Of a DNA stretch of 21,794 nt, positions 14,292 through 21,794 are shown piece after piece. The stretch lies in NCBI GenBank assembly GCA_910579755.1, contig CAJTVB010000044.1, positions 1 through 21,794 of the forward strand. The letters are read 5' to 3'. The notes under the pieces were generated by a model. That model made no database searches. It saw only the letters and a list, made by a program, of their open reading frames with translations, and had not been told where the DNA came from. A program made the position numbers and the translations under genes. Each line of letters begins with the position of its first letter. Positions within the stretch are counted from its first letter, which is position 1. The DNA is from an uncultured Acetatifactor sp. Lineage in GTDB: Bacteria > Bacillota > Clostridia > Lachnospirales > Lachnospiraceae.

Positions 14292-15776
14292 TTATGCGAA
14301 AGGATTCTCCGTGGGATACAGCACGCCCTTGGGCTGATTGTAGTTCAAATCCGCCACAGGCACACCAATGTACTTAAACACTTCAAACAATGCCTTTCCA
14401 TAATGGCCGAAGGCTACCGCGCCGTGGTGAGGATAATTCTTCTCGATGAGCACATGACGATAGAACCGTCCCATCTCCGGAATAGCGAACACCCCAATGC
14501 CGCCGAAGGATCTGGTGGCCACGGGCAGAATTTCTCCCTGGGCGATATAGGCCCGCAGCTGATTGTCCGCGGTGGACTGGAGACGGTAGAAGGTGATGTC
14601 TCCGGGAATAATGTCTCCCTCCAGAGTGCCCTGGGTCACTTCCTCCGGCAGAGTCCTGGCCATGATCATCTGATACTTCATACTGCAGGAGGTAAGTTTT
14701 TTGGTATTGGTGTTTCCGCAGTGAAAGCCCATAAAGGTGTCATTGTGGGTATATGCAAACTTATCCTTTACGGACTCCTGGTACATGTCGTCGGGCACCG
14801 TATTGTTGATATCCAGCAGTGTAACCACATCCGCGCTGACACAGGTTCCGATAAACTCGCTGAGACATCCGTAAATATCCACCTCGCAGGATACCGGAAT
14901 CCCCATGCCTGTGAGACGGCTGTTTACATAGCAGGGCACAAAGCCGAACTGGGTCTGGAATGCAGGCCAGCACTTGCCGGCGATAGCCACATATTTGCGG
15001 TAGCCTCTGTGGGCCTCGATCCAGTCGAGCAGGGTCAGCTCATACTGAGCCAGCTTGGGCAGCACCTCGGGCTTTTTATTGCCCACGCCCAGTTCTTCCT
15101 CCATTTCCTTTACCTTTGCAGGAATCCTCTCGTCTCCCTCGTGCTTTTTGAAGGATTCAAACAGATCCAGCTCGGAATTTTCCTCGATCTCCACCCCCAG
15201 ATTATAAAGCTGTTTGATGGGAGCATTGCAGGCCAGGAAGTTCAAAGGTCTGGGGCCGAAGGAAATGATCTTCAGGCTGGCAAGTCCCACGATAGCCCTG
15301 GCGATGGGAATAAACTCGTGAATCATATCGGCACACTCCGCGGCGGTACCCACGGGATTCTCAGGGATATAGGCCTTCACATTGCGAAGCTTCAGATTAT
15401 AGCTGGCATTCAGCATACCGCAGTAAGCATCTCCGCGGCCTCCCACCAGATCATTCTGGGTCTCCTCCGCCGCCGCAATAAACATTGCGGGGCCGTCAAA
15501 ATGCTTGGCCAGCAGAGTCTCGGAGATCTCGGGACCAAAGTTCCCAAGATATACGCAAAGGGCATTACAGCCGTTTCTGCGGATGTCCTCCAGCGCCTGC
15601 ACCATGTGGATCTCGCTCTCCACGATGCACACCGGGCACTCATACACGGACTCCTGGCCATACTTTGCCCTGTACGCCTCCATCAAGGCCTTCCTTCTGT
15701 TTACGGACAGGCTCTCCGGGAAGCAGTCGCGGCTCACCGCCACGACACCGATCTTTACCTCTGGTAAATTGTTCAT
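14292..15776 (-). CDS. fucose-isomerase-like sugar isomerase, probable xylose isomerase (XylA-II type)
   Basis: This 494-residue protein of the FucI/AraA isomerase superfamily interconverts an aldose and a ketose with a divalent metal. Metal ligands can be placed by spacing: Glu298 (SCEVDIYG) and Asp322 (LLDINNTVPDD) are 24 apart, as in E. coli FucI (Glu337, Asp361), and His450 or His451 (PHHGAVAFGHYG) is a likely third ligand. From memory, C. acetobutylicum has the same gene order (CAC2610-2611-2612), where the fucose-isomerase-like CAC2610 was described as a non-classical xylose isomerase. Here it is the last gene behind xylulokinase and a DUF4867 gene, which favours D-xylose over L-fucose or L-arabinose. 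AGGAGGG precedes ATG 15776. Substrate remains an inference. Confidence 0.82.
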   Translation of the reverse strand: MNNLPEVKIGVVAVSRDCFPESLSVNRRKALMEAYRAKYGQESVYECPVCIVESEIHMVQALEDIRRNGCNALCVYLGNFGPEISETLLAKHFDGPAMFIAAAEETQNDLVGGRGDAYCGMLNASYNLKLRNVKAYIPENPVGTAAECADMIHEFIPIARAIVGLASLKIISFGPRPLNFLACNAPIKQLYNLGVEIEENSELDLFESFKKHEGDERIPAKVKEMEEELGVGNKKPEVLPKLAQYELTLLDWIEAHRGYRKYVAIAGKCWPAFQTQFGFVPCYVNSRLTGMGIPVSCEVDIYGCLSEFIGTCVSADVVTLLDINNTVPDDMYQESVKDKFAYTHNDTFMGFHCGNTNTKKLTSCSMKYQMIMARTLPEEVTQGTLEGDIIPGDITFYRLQSTADNQLRAYIAQGEILPVATRSFGGIGVFAIPEMGRFYRHVLIEKNYPHHGAVAFGHYGKALFEVFKYIGVPVADLNYNQPKGVLYPTENPFA

Positions 15777-15819
15777 GTTAAAACCCTCCTGTTATGTAAT
15801 ATATAGAAATTTATTGTGC

Positions 15820-16461
15820 TTATTCCGCAATATCCAGGTTTTTCCCCTTTAAGCCCAAAAAGCACCCCTCATCCAGACCGCCCTCCGGATGACCGATGAG
15901 CCACTTATTAGATGCCGTGATCAGGCAGTCCTCCTGATCCGCCGCACCCTCCGCCGCTCTCACATGACTGCAGGCAAGGGGATAGTTGGTTCCCTTCGGC
16001 AGCACGATGGCCACCTGAAAGCCTTTTCCGTCCACACCGCAAGGGGCGTAGTGCAGAGTGGTGGCATAGATCTCCACGGCAGTGCCCGCCGGCACCAGAA
16101 AGGCCTCCACCTTAGAGGTGTCATAGGTGAAATCCTCCTCCACATCCTGCTGACATCCCAGCATCAGAACGGCATCCGTGGCCGCCACATTAATCTCGGA
16201 GCTTCTGTGGTATTCCAGGGCATTCAGTTTGGAATTATGCCCGTTGCAGTAACCCACCTGCACCGGAAGCTCTCCGTAGGTTTTCTCTGTGAGAATCTTC
16301 ATCACCGGAAGCTCCTCCAGCTGTTTTACGCTGGGCTCATAGACAACGTCCTGAGAAACAGGCGTTGTCTCTAGAACCTTTACCAGCTCTGTAAAATCCA
16401 CATTTTTTACCACTCTTCCGTACTTGCGGAAGGCGACGTCATTTACCGGCAAAATTTTCAT
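15820..16461 (-). CDS. DUF4867 family protein, cupin-like
   Basis: This 213-residue cytoplasmic protein lies between the kinase and isomerase genes. The start at ATG 16461 (MKILPVNDVAFRKYG) is chosen because GGAGGT lies 7 bases upstream; the ATG at 16467 is too close to it. The middle has GYCNGHNSKLNALEYHRSSE, NVAATDAVLMLGC and VEAFLVPAGTAVEIYATTLH. This Hx..E..H strand pattern resembles cupin-type sugar or ureidoglycolate enzymes. The family has no assigned function that I know. Its constant place beside the XylA-II isomerase suggests a role in xylose handling, such as anomer conversion (mutarotation) or helping the isomerase. That is inference only. Confidence 0.78.
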   Translation of the reverse strand: MKILPVNDVAFRKYGRVVKNVDFTELVKVLETTPVSQDVVYEPSVKQLEELPVMKILTEKTYGELPVQVGYCNGHNSKLNALEYHRSSEINVAATDAVLMLGCQQDVEEDFTYDTSKVEAFLVPAGTAVEIYATTLHYAPCGVDGKGFQVAIVLPKGTNYPLACSHVRAAEGAADQEDCLITASNKWLIGHPEGGLDEGCFLGLKGKNLDIAE

Positions 16462-16514
16462 ATCCATACCTCCACGTAGTCATTCCATATCCGTTGTCTC
16501 TTCCCCCACGCCGT

Positions 16515-17987
16515 CTACTCTGCCAGCTTTTCAAACACAGGCCGGCAGGCGGGATAAATCTGCCGAAAGGCGGCGTAACGCTCCTCATATTTGGCTGTCA
16601 GCTCCGGATCCGGCTCTACGGTATCCACGATCCTTACCACCTTTGCGGCGATCTCCTCCACGCTCTTATACTCGCCACAGGCCACCGCGGCCAGCATGGC
16701 GCCGCCCATGGCCGGCCCCTCCTCGCTCTCGATCACATCCACCTTCAAATTCAGCACATTGGCAATGATTTTTTTCCAAAGAGGGCTCTTCGCACCGCCT
16801 CCGCAAATCTTGGTGCGCTCCAGACGGATGCCCAGAGATCTGGCTACCTCCAGAGAATCCCGCAGTGCGAAGGCCACGCCCTCCAGCACCGCCTGGGTCA
16901 TATCCGCCCGGGTGGTATCCATGGTCATTCCCAGAAACACCGCTCTGGCATTGGGATCATTGTGAGGCGATCTCTCCCCCATTAAATATGGAAGATAGTA
17001 CACATGATTTTCTCCCAGCTTTTCAATGGCCTCCTGCTCCCCGCCGTAATCCTTTGTGCCGATAATCTCGTCCATCCACCATTTGTTGCAGCTGGCAGCG
17101 CTGAGCATACAGCCCATCAGATGGTAGCTGCCGTCCGCATGAGCAAAGGAATGCAGCGCGTTGTTCCTGTCCACTCCAAAATTTCGGGAAGAAATAAAAA
17201 TCGTTCCGCTGGTTCCCAGCGAAATGTTGCACATATTGTCTCCCACGGTGCCGGTTCCCACTGCGGCAGCCGCATTGTCTCCCGCGCCGGCGGCCACCTT
17301 CACGGAAACGGAAAGTCCCAGCTCCTGCGCCGCCTGAGGAAGAAGCGTCCCCACCGTTTCAAAGCTCTCATAGCATTTTGCCAGCTGCTCCTGCCGAATG
17401 CCGCAGATATCGCACATCTCTTTCGACCACCTGCGGTTTTTCACGTCAAAAAGCAACATACCCGAGGCGTCGGACACATCCGTGCAGTGAACCCCCGTGA
17501 GCTTATAGGCAATATAATCCTTGGGCAGCATAATCTTTGCAATTCTGGCAAAGTTTTCGGGCTCCTGGTTCTTCACCCACAAAAGCTTAGGGGCAGTGAA
17601 CCCGGCAAAGGCAATATTGGCCGTATATTCCGACAGCTTCTCCTTACCGATCACTCCGTTGAGATACTCCGTCTCCTGCACGGTCCTGCCGTCGTTCCAC
17701 AAAATGGCCGGACGAATCACCCGATCCTCCTCATCCAAAATGACCAGCCCGTGCATCTGCCCCCCAAAGCTGATCCCGGCCACCTGGCTCTTATCCACAT
17801 CCCGGACCAGCTCACGGATTCCCTCCACAGTCTGTTCATACCAGTCCTCCGGCTTCTGCTCGGACCAACCCGGATGAGGGAAATAAAGAGGATACTCCCT
17901 GGAAACCACGTTTACGATCTTCCCTTCGCTGTCCATCAGCAACAGCTTTACGGCAGACGTTCCCAAATCCACACCTATGTACAGCAT
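16515..17987 (-). CDS. xylB: xylulokinase (FGGY family)
   Basis: This 490-residue kinase phosphorylates D-xylulose to D-xylulose-5-phosphate with ATP, feeding the pentose phosphate or phosphoketolase route. The N-terminal phosphate loop is YIGVDLGTSAVKLLLMD. The segment ISFGGQMHGLVILD is the xylulokinase version of the family motif. The catalytic base is Asp237 in AAGAGDNAAA, and the second ATP motif is KICGGGAKSPLWKKI. Length and motifs fit XylB better than ribulokinase or glycerol kinase. ATG 17987 is preferred over a TTG at 17993, as GGAGG lies about 7 bases upstream. It is the first gene of the operon, with 53 bp to the DUF4867 gene. Control is likely by the LacI-type protein through the palindrome at 18036-18053. 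Confidence 0.92.
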   Translation of the reverse strand: MLYIGVDLGTSAVKLLLMDSEGKIVNVVSREYPLYFPHPGWSEQKPEDWYEQTVEGIRELVRDVDKSQVAGISFGGQMHGLVILDEEDRVIRPAILWNDGRTVQETEYLNGVIGKEKLSEYTANIAFAGFTAPKLLWVKNQEPENFARIAKIMLPKDYIAYKLTGVHCTDVSDASGMLLFDVKNRRWSKEMCDICGIRQEQLAKCYESFETVGTLLPQAAQELGLSVSVKVAAGAGDNAAAAVGTGTVGDNMCNISLGTSGTIFISSRNFGVDRNNALHSFAHADGSYHLMGCMLSAASCNKWWMDEIIGTKDYGGEQEAIEKLGENHVYYLPYLMGERSPHNDPNARAVFLGMTMDTTRADMTQAVLEGVAFALRDSLEVARSLGIRLERTKICGGGAKSPLWKKIIANVLNLKVDVIESEEGPAMGGAMLAAVACGEYKSVEEIAAKVVRIVDTVEPDPELTAKYEERYAAFRQIYPACRPVFEKLAE

Positions 17988-18035
17988 CTGCAACCTCCCT
18001 TATTTTTCCGGCTCATGACCTGCTCTGCTTAAGCC

Positions 18036-18053
18036 AGTGTGCACGAGCACGCT
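18036..18053. promoter_or_regulatory. LacI-family operator at the xylose operon start
   Basis: AGTGTGCACGAGCACGCT has arms matching at 6 of 7 positions around a central CG, the mark of LacI-family sites. It covers about +2 to +19 of the predicted xylB transcript, so binding would repress it. The divergent LacI-type gene at 18227 is the natural partner. Confidence 0.6.
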
Positions 18054-18061
18054 ATACATTC

Positions 18062-18090
18062 ATCATACCCTCTGTCAGAAGAAAAAGCAA
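18062..18090 (-). promoter_or_regulatory. promoter of the xylose operon
   Basis: On the minus strand TTGCTT (18085-18090), 17 bases, TATGAT (18062-18067). The predicted start is near 18055, next to the LacI-type palindrome; the leader to xylB is about 65 bases. Confidence 0.65.
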
Positions 18091-18145
18091 GGGAAATCGC
18101 AATTATTTCTGCTCGTTACAGTTCACACCTATAATCTGTATCATA

Positions 18146-18175
18146 TTGACAATTCATCCGGCTTTATGGTACTTT
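18146..18175 (+). promoter_or_regulatory. promoter of the LacI-family gene
   Basis: A perfect TTGACA (18146-18151) is followed after 18 bases by TACTTT (18170-18175) with an extended -10 TGG before it. A TATAAT at 18130-18135 lacks a good -35 but could be a second start. Confidence 0.5.
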
Positions 18176-18226
18176 TGAGAAACAATCCAACATCCTCCAA
18201 AAGGGGGCATTTGAAAAGGGGACAGC

Positions 18227-19246
18227 ATGGCTACCATCAAAGAGATCGCCGCGCTGGCAGGGGTATCCAGAGGAACCGTGGACCGCGTATTGAACCACCG
18301 GGGTTGCGTCAGTCCCGCCACCGCCGAAAAAATAGAGAGGCTTGCCAGAGACCTGGACTACAGGCCCAACCGGGCCGGGCTGGTTCTGGCCGCCCAAAAG
18401 AAAAATCTTACGCTGGGAGTCATCCTGTTTTCCGGAGACAATCCCTTCTATATTGATGTGCTGGCAGGCGTACAGGAAAAAGCCCAAGAGCTGTCCTGCT
18501 ACAACTGTACCGTCTTAGTCCGGCAGATTGCCGGAAGCGTAGAAGCACAGCTGGAAGCCATGGATCAGCTTGTGCGGGAGGGTGCTGCCGGCATTGCCCT
18601 GGCCCCCTATAACGACGAGCGAATCCGCCGCCGGATTGATCAGCTTTCCCGCAAGAAAATTCCCGTAGTCACGCTGAACACGGATATCGAGAATTCCAGG
18701 CGCATAGCCTATGTGGGAAGCAATTATTTCAAAAGCGGCGCCACTGCCGCAGGGCTCCTTCGGCTCATGACCCGTGGGCAGGTGTGCGTGGGAATCATCA
18801 CCGGCTCCTCCAATATTCTGTGCCACACGGAGCGGATCGCCGGCTTTACCGAGGCCCTGAAGCCCTTTCAGGATTCCATACACATTTTACATGTGATGGA
18901 GGTTCACGACAGCGAAGAGGAAAGCTATAAAAAAACCAGAGCGCTTCTTTCCGCTCACCCGGAAATCAACGCTCTGTATTTTGCCGCCGGCGGCGTCTGG
19001 GGCGGCTGCCGTGGAGCCGCTTCTCTGGGACTGCAGGGAAAGCTTCGGATCATTGCCAACGACCTGGTCCCCACCACCAGACAGCTGGTGGAAGAGGGAA
19101 CCATTGCCGCCGTGATCTGCCAGCAGCCCAAGGTCCAGGGAAGCCGGCCCCTGGATCTGCTGTTTACCTATCTGACCACAGGGCAGCTGCCGGAAAATGA
19201 GCATCATTATGTGATGACGGACATCCGGATCCGGGAAAATCTATGA
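18227..19246 (+). CDS. LacI-family transcriptional regulator
   Basis: The protein has 339 residues. The N-terminus (TIKEIAALAGVSRGTVDRVL, then PATAEKIERLARDLDYRPN) is a classic LacI helix-turn-helix and hinge. Residues from about 60 form a periplasmic-binding-like sensor domain (LGVILFSGDNPFYIDVLAGV, AGIALAPYNDE, PVVTLNTDI, VGIITGSSN) like those of ribose- or xylose-binding proteins. It should repress the divergent xylose operon and be released by a pentose or pentose oligomer. The effector is inferred from context. AAGGGGACAGC before ATG sets the start. It is convergent with the GH3 gene, with 42 bp between stops and no clear terminator there. Confidence 0.9.
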   Translation: MATIKEIAALAGVSRGTVDRVLNHRGCVSPATAEKIERLARDLDYRPNRAGLVLAAQKKNLTLGVILFSGDNPFYIDVLAGVQEKAQELSCYNCTVLVRQIAGSVEAQLEAMDQLVREGAAGIALAPYNDERIRRRIDQLSRKKIPVVTLNTDIENSRRIAYVGSNYFKSGATAAGLLRLMTRGQVCVGIITGSSNILCHTERIAGFTEALKPFQDSIHILHVMEVHDSEEESYKKTRALLSAHPEINALYFAAGGVWGGCRGAASLGLQGKLRIIANDLVPTTRQLVEEGTIAAVICQQPKVQGSRPLDLLFTYLTTGQLPENEHHYVMTDIRIRENL

Positions 19247-19288
19247 TCTCCCGGGCACTCACAACTGCTTCAGGCACTCATATCTGTT

Positions 19289-21529
19289 TCAGGCATTCAG
19301 CATGGCAAGCAGTCCGTCCAGCTGTTCCATGGTCATCCTTCCAAAGGAAACAATGGAGCGCAGCGGCATCTCAAGCATCATGTTCTGCATCATCTTCGCG
19401 CTGCCTTCTCCCATGGCCTCCATGTTTCCTGAGGGCGCGCCGCCTTTTTCCATCATCTGCTGCACAAAGGCCTTACCCTTGGCGGTTTTCAGCAGATCTC
19501 CCACTGTGGATTCATAGCTGAAGTTCATGGGGATCTCCCCGGTGTCCTGCACCTGCACACAGCCGCTTTGGCGGATATCCCGGGATGAGGCGCCGATCTC
19601 GATCACATATTCCCCGCTTTCCACATGCCAGTCATGAAGCTTTTCCTCATAATAAGCAAAGCTCCTTTGATCCAGCACAAACCGCACCTCCTTCTCCTGC
19701 CCCGGCTCCAGGCTTATCTTTTCAAAGCCCTTCAGCTCTCTGACAGGACGGCTGACATGAGGATTCCTCTGGCGTACATACAGCTGTACCACCTCCCGGC
19801 CTGCTCTGCTTCCTGTATTTTTCACCCTGCAGGTCACCGTCAGTGTATCCCTGTCACTGATGGATTCCTGATCCAGCTGCAGATTGCCGTAAGCAAAGTC
19901 CGTGTAGGACAAACCATAGCCAAAGGGGAAAAGCACCTCCCTATTCTTCTTGTCGTAATAGCGGTATCCGATGTAGATATCTTCCCGGTAATTCACCTGT
20001 CCGTCCACACCGGGGAAATTCAAATAAGACGGATTGTCCTCCAGCTGCAGAGGCCAGGTCTCCGCCAGTCTGCCGCTGGGATTCTCTTCGCCGAAAAGCA
20101 GTCTGACAGCGGCCTCTCCCACTCTCTCTCCGCCCAGATACATACACAGAATGGCTCCCGCCTGATCGATCCAGGGCAGCTCCATGGGCGCGCCTCCGTG
20201 AAGCACCACCACCACATTTTTCTGTACCCTGGCAATCTCCCGGATCAGTCTGTTCTGGTATTCCGGAAGCTCCATGTTCTCTCTGTCGGCTCCCTCGGTC
20301 TCATAAGCATCGGGAAGCCCGGCAAAAATAACCGCAGTCTCTGCTTCCCGGGCGGCCTCTATGGCCTGGGCCCGCAGCTCCTCGTTTCTTTCCTCCTGAT
20401 GCACATCATACCCCTGCGCGTAGGCTGCATCCAGTCCCCGGGCCGCTTCCAGCGCACTGACCACACGGGACACATTGATATGGCTGGAGCCCGCCCCCTG
20501 ATATCTGGGTCTTTCCGCGAATTCACCGATAAAGACCGTTTTTTTCGTTTTGTCCAGAGGCAGAAGACCCTGATTTTTCAGAAGGACTGCGCACTGAGCA
20601 GCAAAATTACCGCTCTTTTCCGACATGGCATTCCTGTCGATCACGGTCTCGGGCCGTCTGGCATCCAGATAGTCCTGGATAAAGGTAAGAATTCTTTCCA
20701 CTGTCTCATCCAGCAGACTCTCTTCCAGCCTGCCCTCCTGCACTGCCTTCACAATAACAGCATCCTGGTTTCCTATGCCTCCAGGCATCTCCAGGTCAAG
20801 GCCGGCGGCAATGCCCTTTACCCTGTCCTTCACAGCGCCCCAGTCGGTAACTACGAATCCCTCATATCCCCATTTATCGCGAAGGATATCGTTTAACAGC
20901 ATTTTATTCTCCGCGCAGAAGGTTCCGTTGATGCCATTGTAGGCACACATAATGCCCCGTGTCTTTCCCTTTTTCACCGCAGCCTCAAAGGCGGGAAGGT
21001 AAATTTCATGCAGCGTTCTTTCCTCCAAATTGGAGGAACCGGACATGCGGCGGGTCTCCTGGTTGTTGGCGGCAAAATGCTTCACGCAGGCGGCCACTCC
21101 TCTGCTCTGCAGCCCCTGGATATAAGCTGCCCCCAGCTCTCCCGCCAGATAAGGATCCTCGGAAAAATACTCAAAATTACGCCCGCACAGAGGACTTCTT
21201 TTCATATTCAGCCCAGGCCCCAGCAGCATTGCCACATCCTCCGACTGACATTCCTCTCCAAGAGTCTCCCCCAGCTCTCTCAGCAATTCCTTGTCAAAGG
21301 AAGCCGCCAGAGCCGAAGCGGTAGGATAGCACACCGTCTCGATGCTTTCATTGATGCCCAGATGGTCTCCCTCCCCCTTCTGCTTGCGCAGTCCGTGAGG
21401 GCCGTCGCACATCATGGCGGACGGAATACCCACCCGATCAACATTCTGGCTGTGCCAGAAGTCCCTGCCGGAGCAAAGGCTTGCCTTTTCCTCCAGCGTC
21501 ATTTCCGAAATCAGCTTTTTGATATCCAT
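19289..21529 (-). CDS. GH3 beta-glycosidase (beta-glucosidase or beta-xylosidase)
   Basis: This enzyme of about 746 residues has no signal peptide and is probably cytoplasmic. It starts MDIKKLISEMTLEEKASLCSG, the usual GH3 opening. It has CDGPHGLR, RNFEYFSEDPYLAGELGAAY, VKHFAANNQE and the nucleophile Asp229 in GFVVTDWGAV. A second alpha/beta domain (VVVVLHGGAPMELPWI) and a fibronectin-like domain (VKNTGSRAGREVVQLYVRQ) follow. About 85 further residues form a Met-rich helical tail (NMEAMGEGSAKMMQNMMLEM). It trims terminal beta-glucose or beta-xylose from oligosaccharides; the xylose genes next door favour xylo-oligosaccharides, but sequence alone does not decide. ATG 21529 is 11 bases from GAGGAG; a TTG at 21535 has better spacing (5 bases) and is possible. 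Confidence 0.92.
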   Translation of the reverse strand: MDIKKLISEMTLEEKASLCSGRDFWHSQNVDRVGIPSAMMCDGPHGLRKQKGEGDHLGINESIETVCYPTASALAASFDKELLRELGETLGEECQSEDVAMLLGPGLNMKRSPLCGRNFEYFSEDPYLAGELGAAYIQGLQSRGVAACVKHFAANNQETRRMSGSSNLEERTLHEIYLPAFEAAVKKGKTRGIMCAYNGINGTFCAENKMLLNDILRDKWGYEGFVVTDWGAVKDRVKGIAAGLDLEMPGGIGNQDAVIVKAVQEGRLEESLLDETVERILTFIQDYLDARRPETVIDRNAMSEKSGNFAAQCAVLLKNQGLLPLDKTKKTVFIGEFAERPRYQGAGSSHINVSRVVSALEAARGLDAAYAQGYDVHQEERNEELRAQAIEAAREAETAVIFAGLPDAYETEGADRENMELPEYQNRLIREIARVQKNVVVVLHGGAPMELPWIDQAGAILCMYLGGERVGEAAVRLLFGEENPSGRLAETWPLQLEDNPSYLNFPGVDGQVNYREDIYIGYRYYDKKNREVLFPFGYGLSYTDFAYGNLQLDQESISDRDTLTVTCRVKNTGSRAGREVVQLYVRQRNPHVSRPVRELKGFEKISLEPGQEKEVRFVLDQRSFAYYEEKLHDWHVESGEYVIEIGASSRDIRQSGCVQVQDTGEIPMNFSYESTVGDLLKTAKGKAFVQQMMEKGGAPSGNMEAMGEGSAKMMQNMMLEMPLRSIVSFGRMTMEQLDGLLAMLNA

Positions 21530-21794
21530 ATCCAAATATTCTCCTCTCGTTGGGCTTTTTTATAATGATAGCCTAACTTCTATCCGGATTATATTAATAT
21601 TTTTACTTTTTTATTAAAAAATTTTGTTTTTGCGGTCTATTCAGAAAATACCTTGCTAAATTCAATAAAACATCCAAATGTCCGGCTCCACAACTCTTAA
21701 ACTTTTTTAGCAGGTTTTGTTTTTTCTACAAAAACAGTAACTCAAACTTCCCACATAAAAAATGGGTTTTGCACCTTGATAAATCAATACTTTA
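21530..21794. other. AT-rich region upstream of the GH3 gene
   Basis: No gene is seen in these 265 bases. On the minus strand a TATAAT (21588-21593) is a plausible -10 for the GH3 gene, but I find no good -35. A weak AT-only hairpin (21715-21733) and a GTGCAAAA (minus strand, near 21765-21775) are present. The latter resembles the core of the repeats before the MATE gene, but is too short to interpret. Confidence 0.4.

Noticed and set aside
14244..15767. 507-codon open frame on the plus strand across the isomerase gene
   Set aside because: Antisense shadow of the isomerase; low-complexity product and it starts inside the terminator.
17004..18032. 342-codon plus-strand frame across xylB
   Set aside because: Antisense shadow; xylB on the other strand has all FGGY motifs.
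19625..20896. 423-codon plus-strand frame across the GH3 gene
   Set aside because: Antisense shadow of a well-supported GH3 gene.

Overview
The window looks like part of a chromosome from a gut Clostridia, most likely a Lachnospiraceae. This is inferred from strong AGGAGG-type ribosome binding sites, TTGACA/TATAAT promoters, BlaI/M56 regulation and a typical plant-polysaccharide gene set. No rRNA, tRNA or CRISPR array was seen. By eye there are two halves. Positions 1 to about 7.9 kb are AT-richer and hold accessory-type genes. Positions 8.0 to 21.5 kb are GC-richer with many C/G-ending codons and hold sugar catabolism genes.

Left half. The 3' end of an IS630-family transposase (1-306) abuts a small secreted Cys/His-rich protein that keeps its signal peptide but has no usable start codon (321-635). 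A 761-residue solute-binding-like lipoprotein follows (717-3002). Next come a BlaI/MecI-type repressor (3087-3458) and an M56 (BlaR1-like) membrane metallopeptidase gene (3477-4768) that is broken by three small indels but can be reconstructed. On the minus strand lies a four-gene ABC transporter operon: ATPase, a large permease with an extracytoplasmic domain, a second permease, and a 48-residue Cys-rich peptide (7836 down to 4888). The blaI promoter and the ABC promoter carry the same 17-base element (14/17 identical) just after the predicted transcription start. The BlaI repressor therefore probably controls both itself and the transporter, with the M56 protein as the now-broken sensor. The restored M56 tail has the same Cys/His pattern (CxH ... 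CNxC ... H) as the small secreted protein. This group (secreted protein, lipoprotein, M56/BlaI, ABC transporter, Cys-rich peptide) is the best candidate for an undescribed envelope-sensing system, here partly decayed.

Right half. A GH51 alpha-L-arabinofuranosidase (minus) is divergent from an ArsR-type regulator with a large C-terminal effector-like domain and a GH2 glycosidase (plus). A MATE exporter (minus) overlaps the GH2 gene tail to tail by 50 bp, and two near-identical 25-bp repeats at 30-bp spacing sit directly upstream of its promoter. A xylose operon follows on the minus strand: xylulokinase, DUF4867 protein, and a fucose-isomerase-like (XylA-II type) isomerase. It ends in a strong terminator. 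The operon is divergent from a LacI-family regulator, and a CG-centred palindrome lies at the operon's transcription start. A GH3 beta-glycosidase (minus) closes the window.

Together the right half releases arabinose, xylose and related sugars from arabinoxylan-type glycans (GH51, GH2, GH3), converts xylose to xylulose-5-phosphate, and controls this with two local regulators. No sugar transporter or L-arabinose pathway (AraB/AraD) is present in the window.
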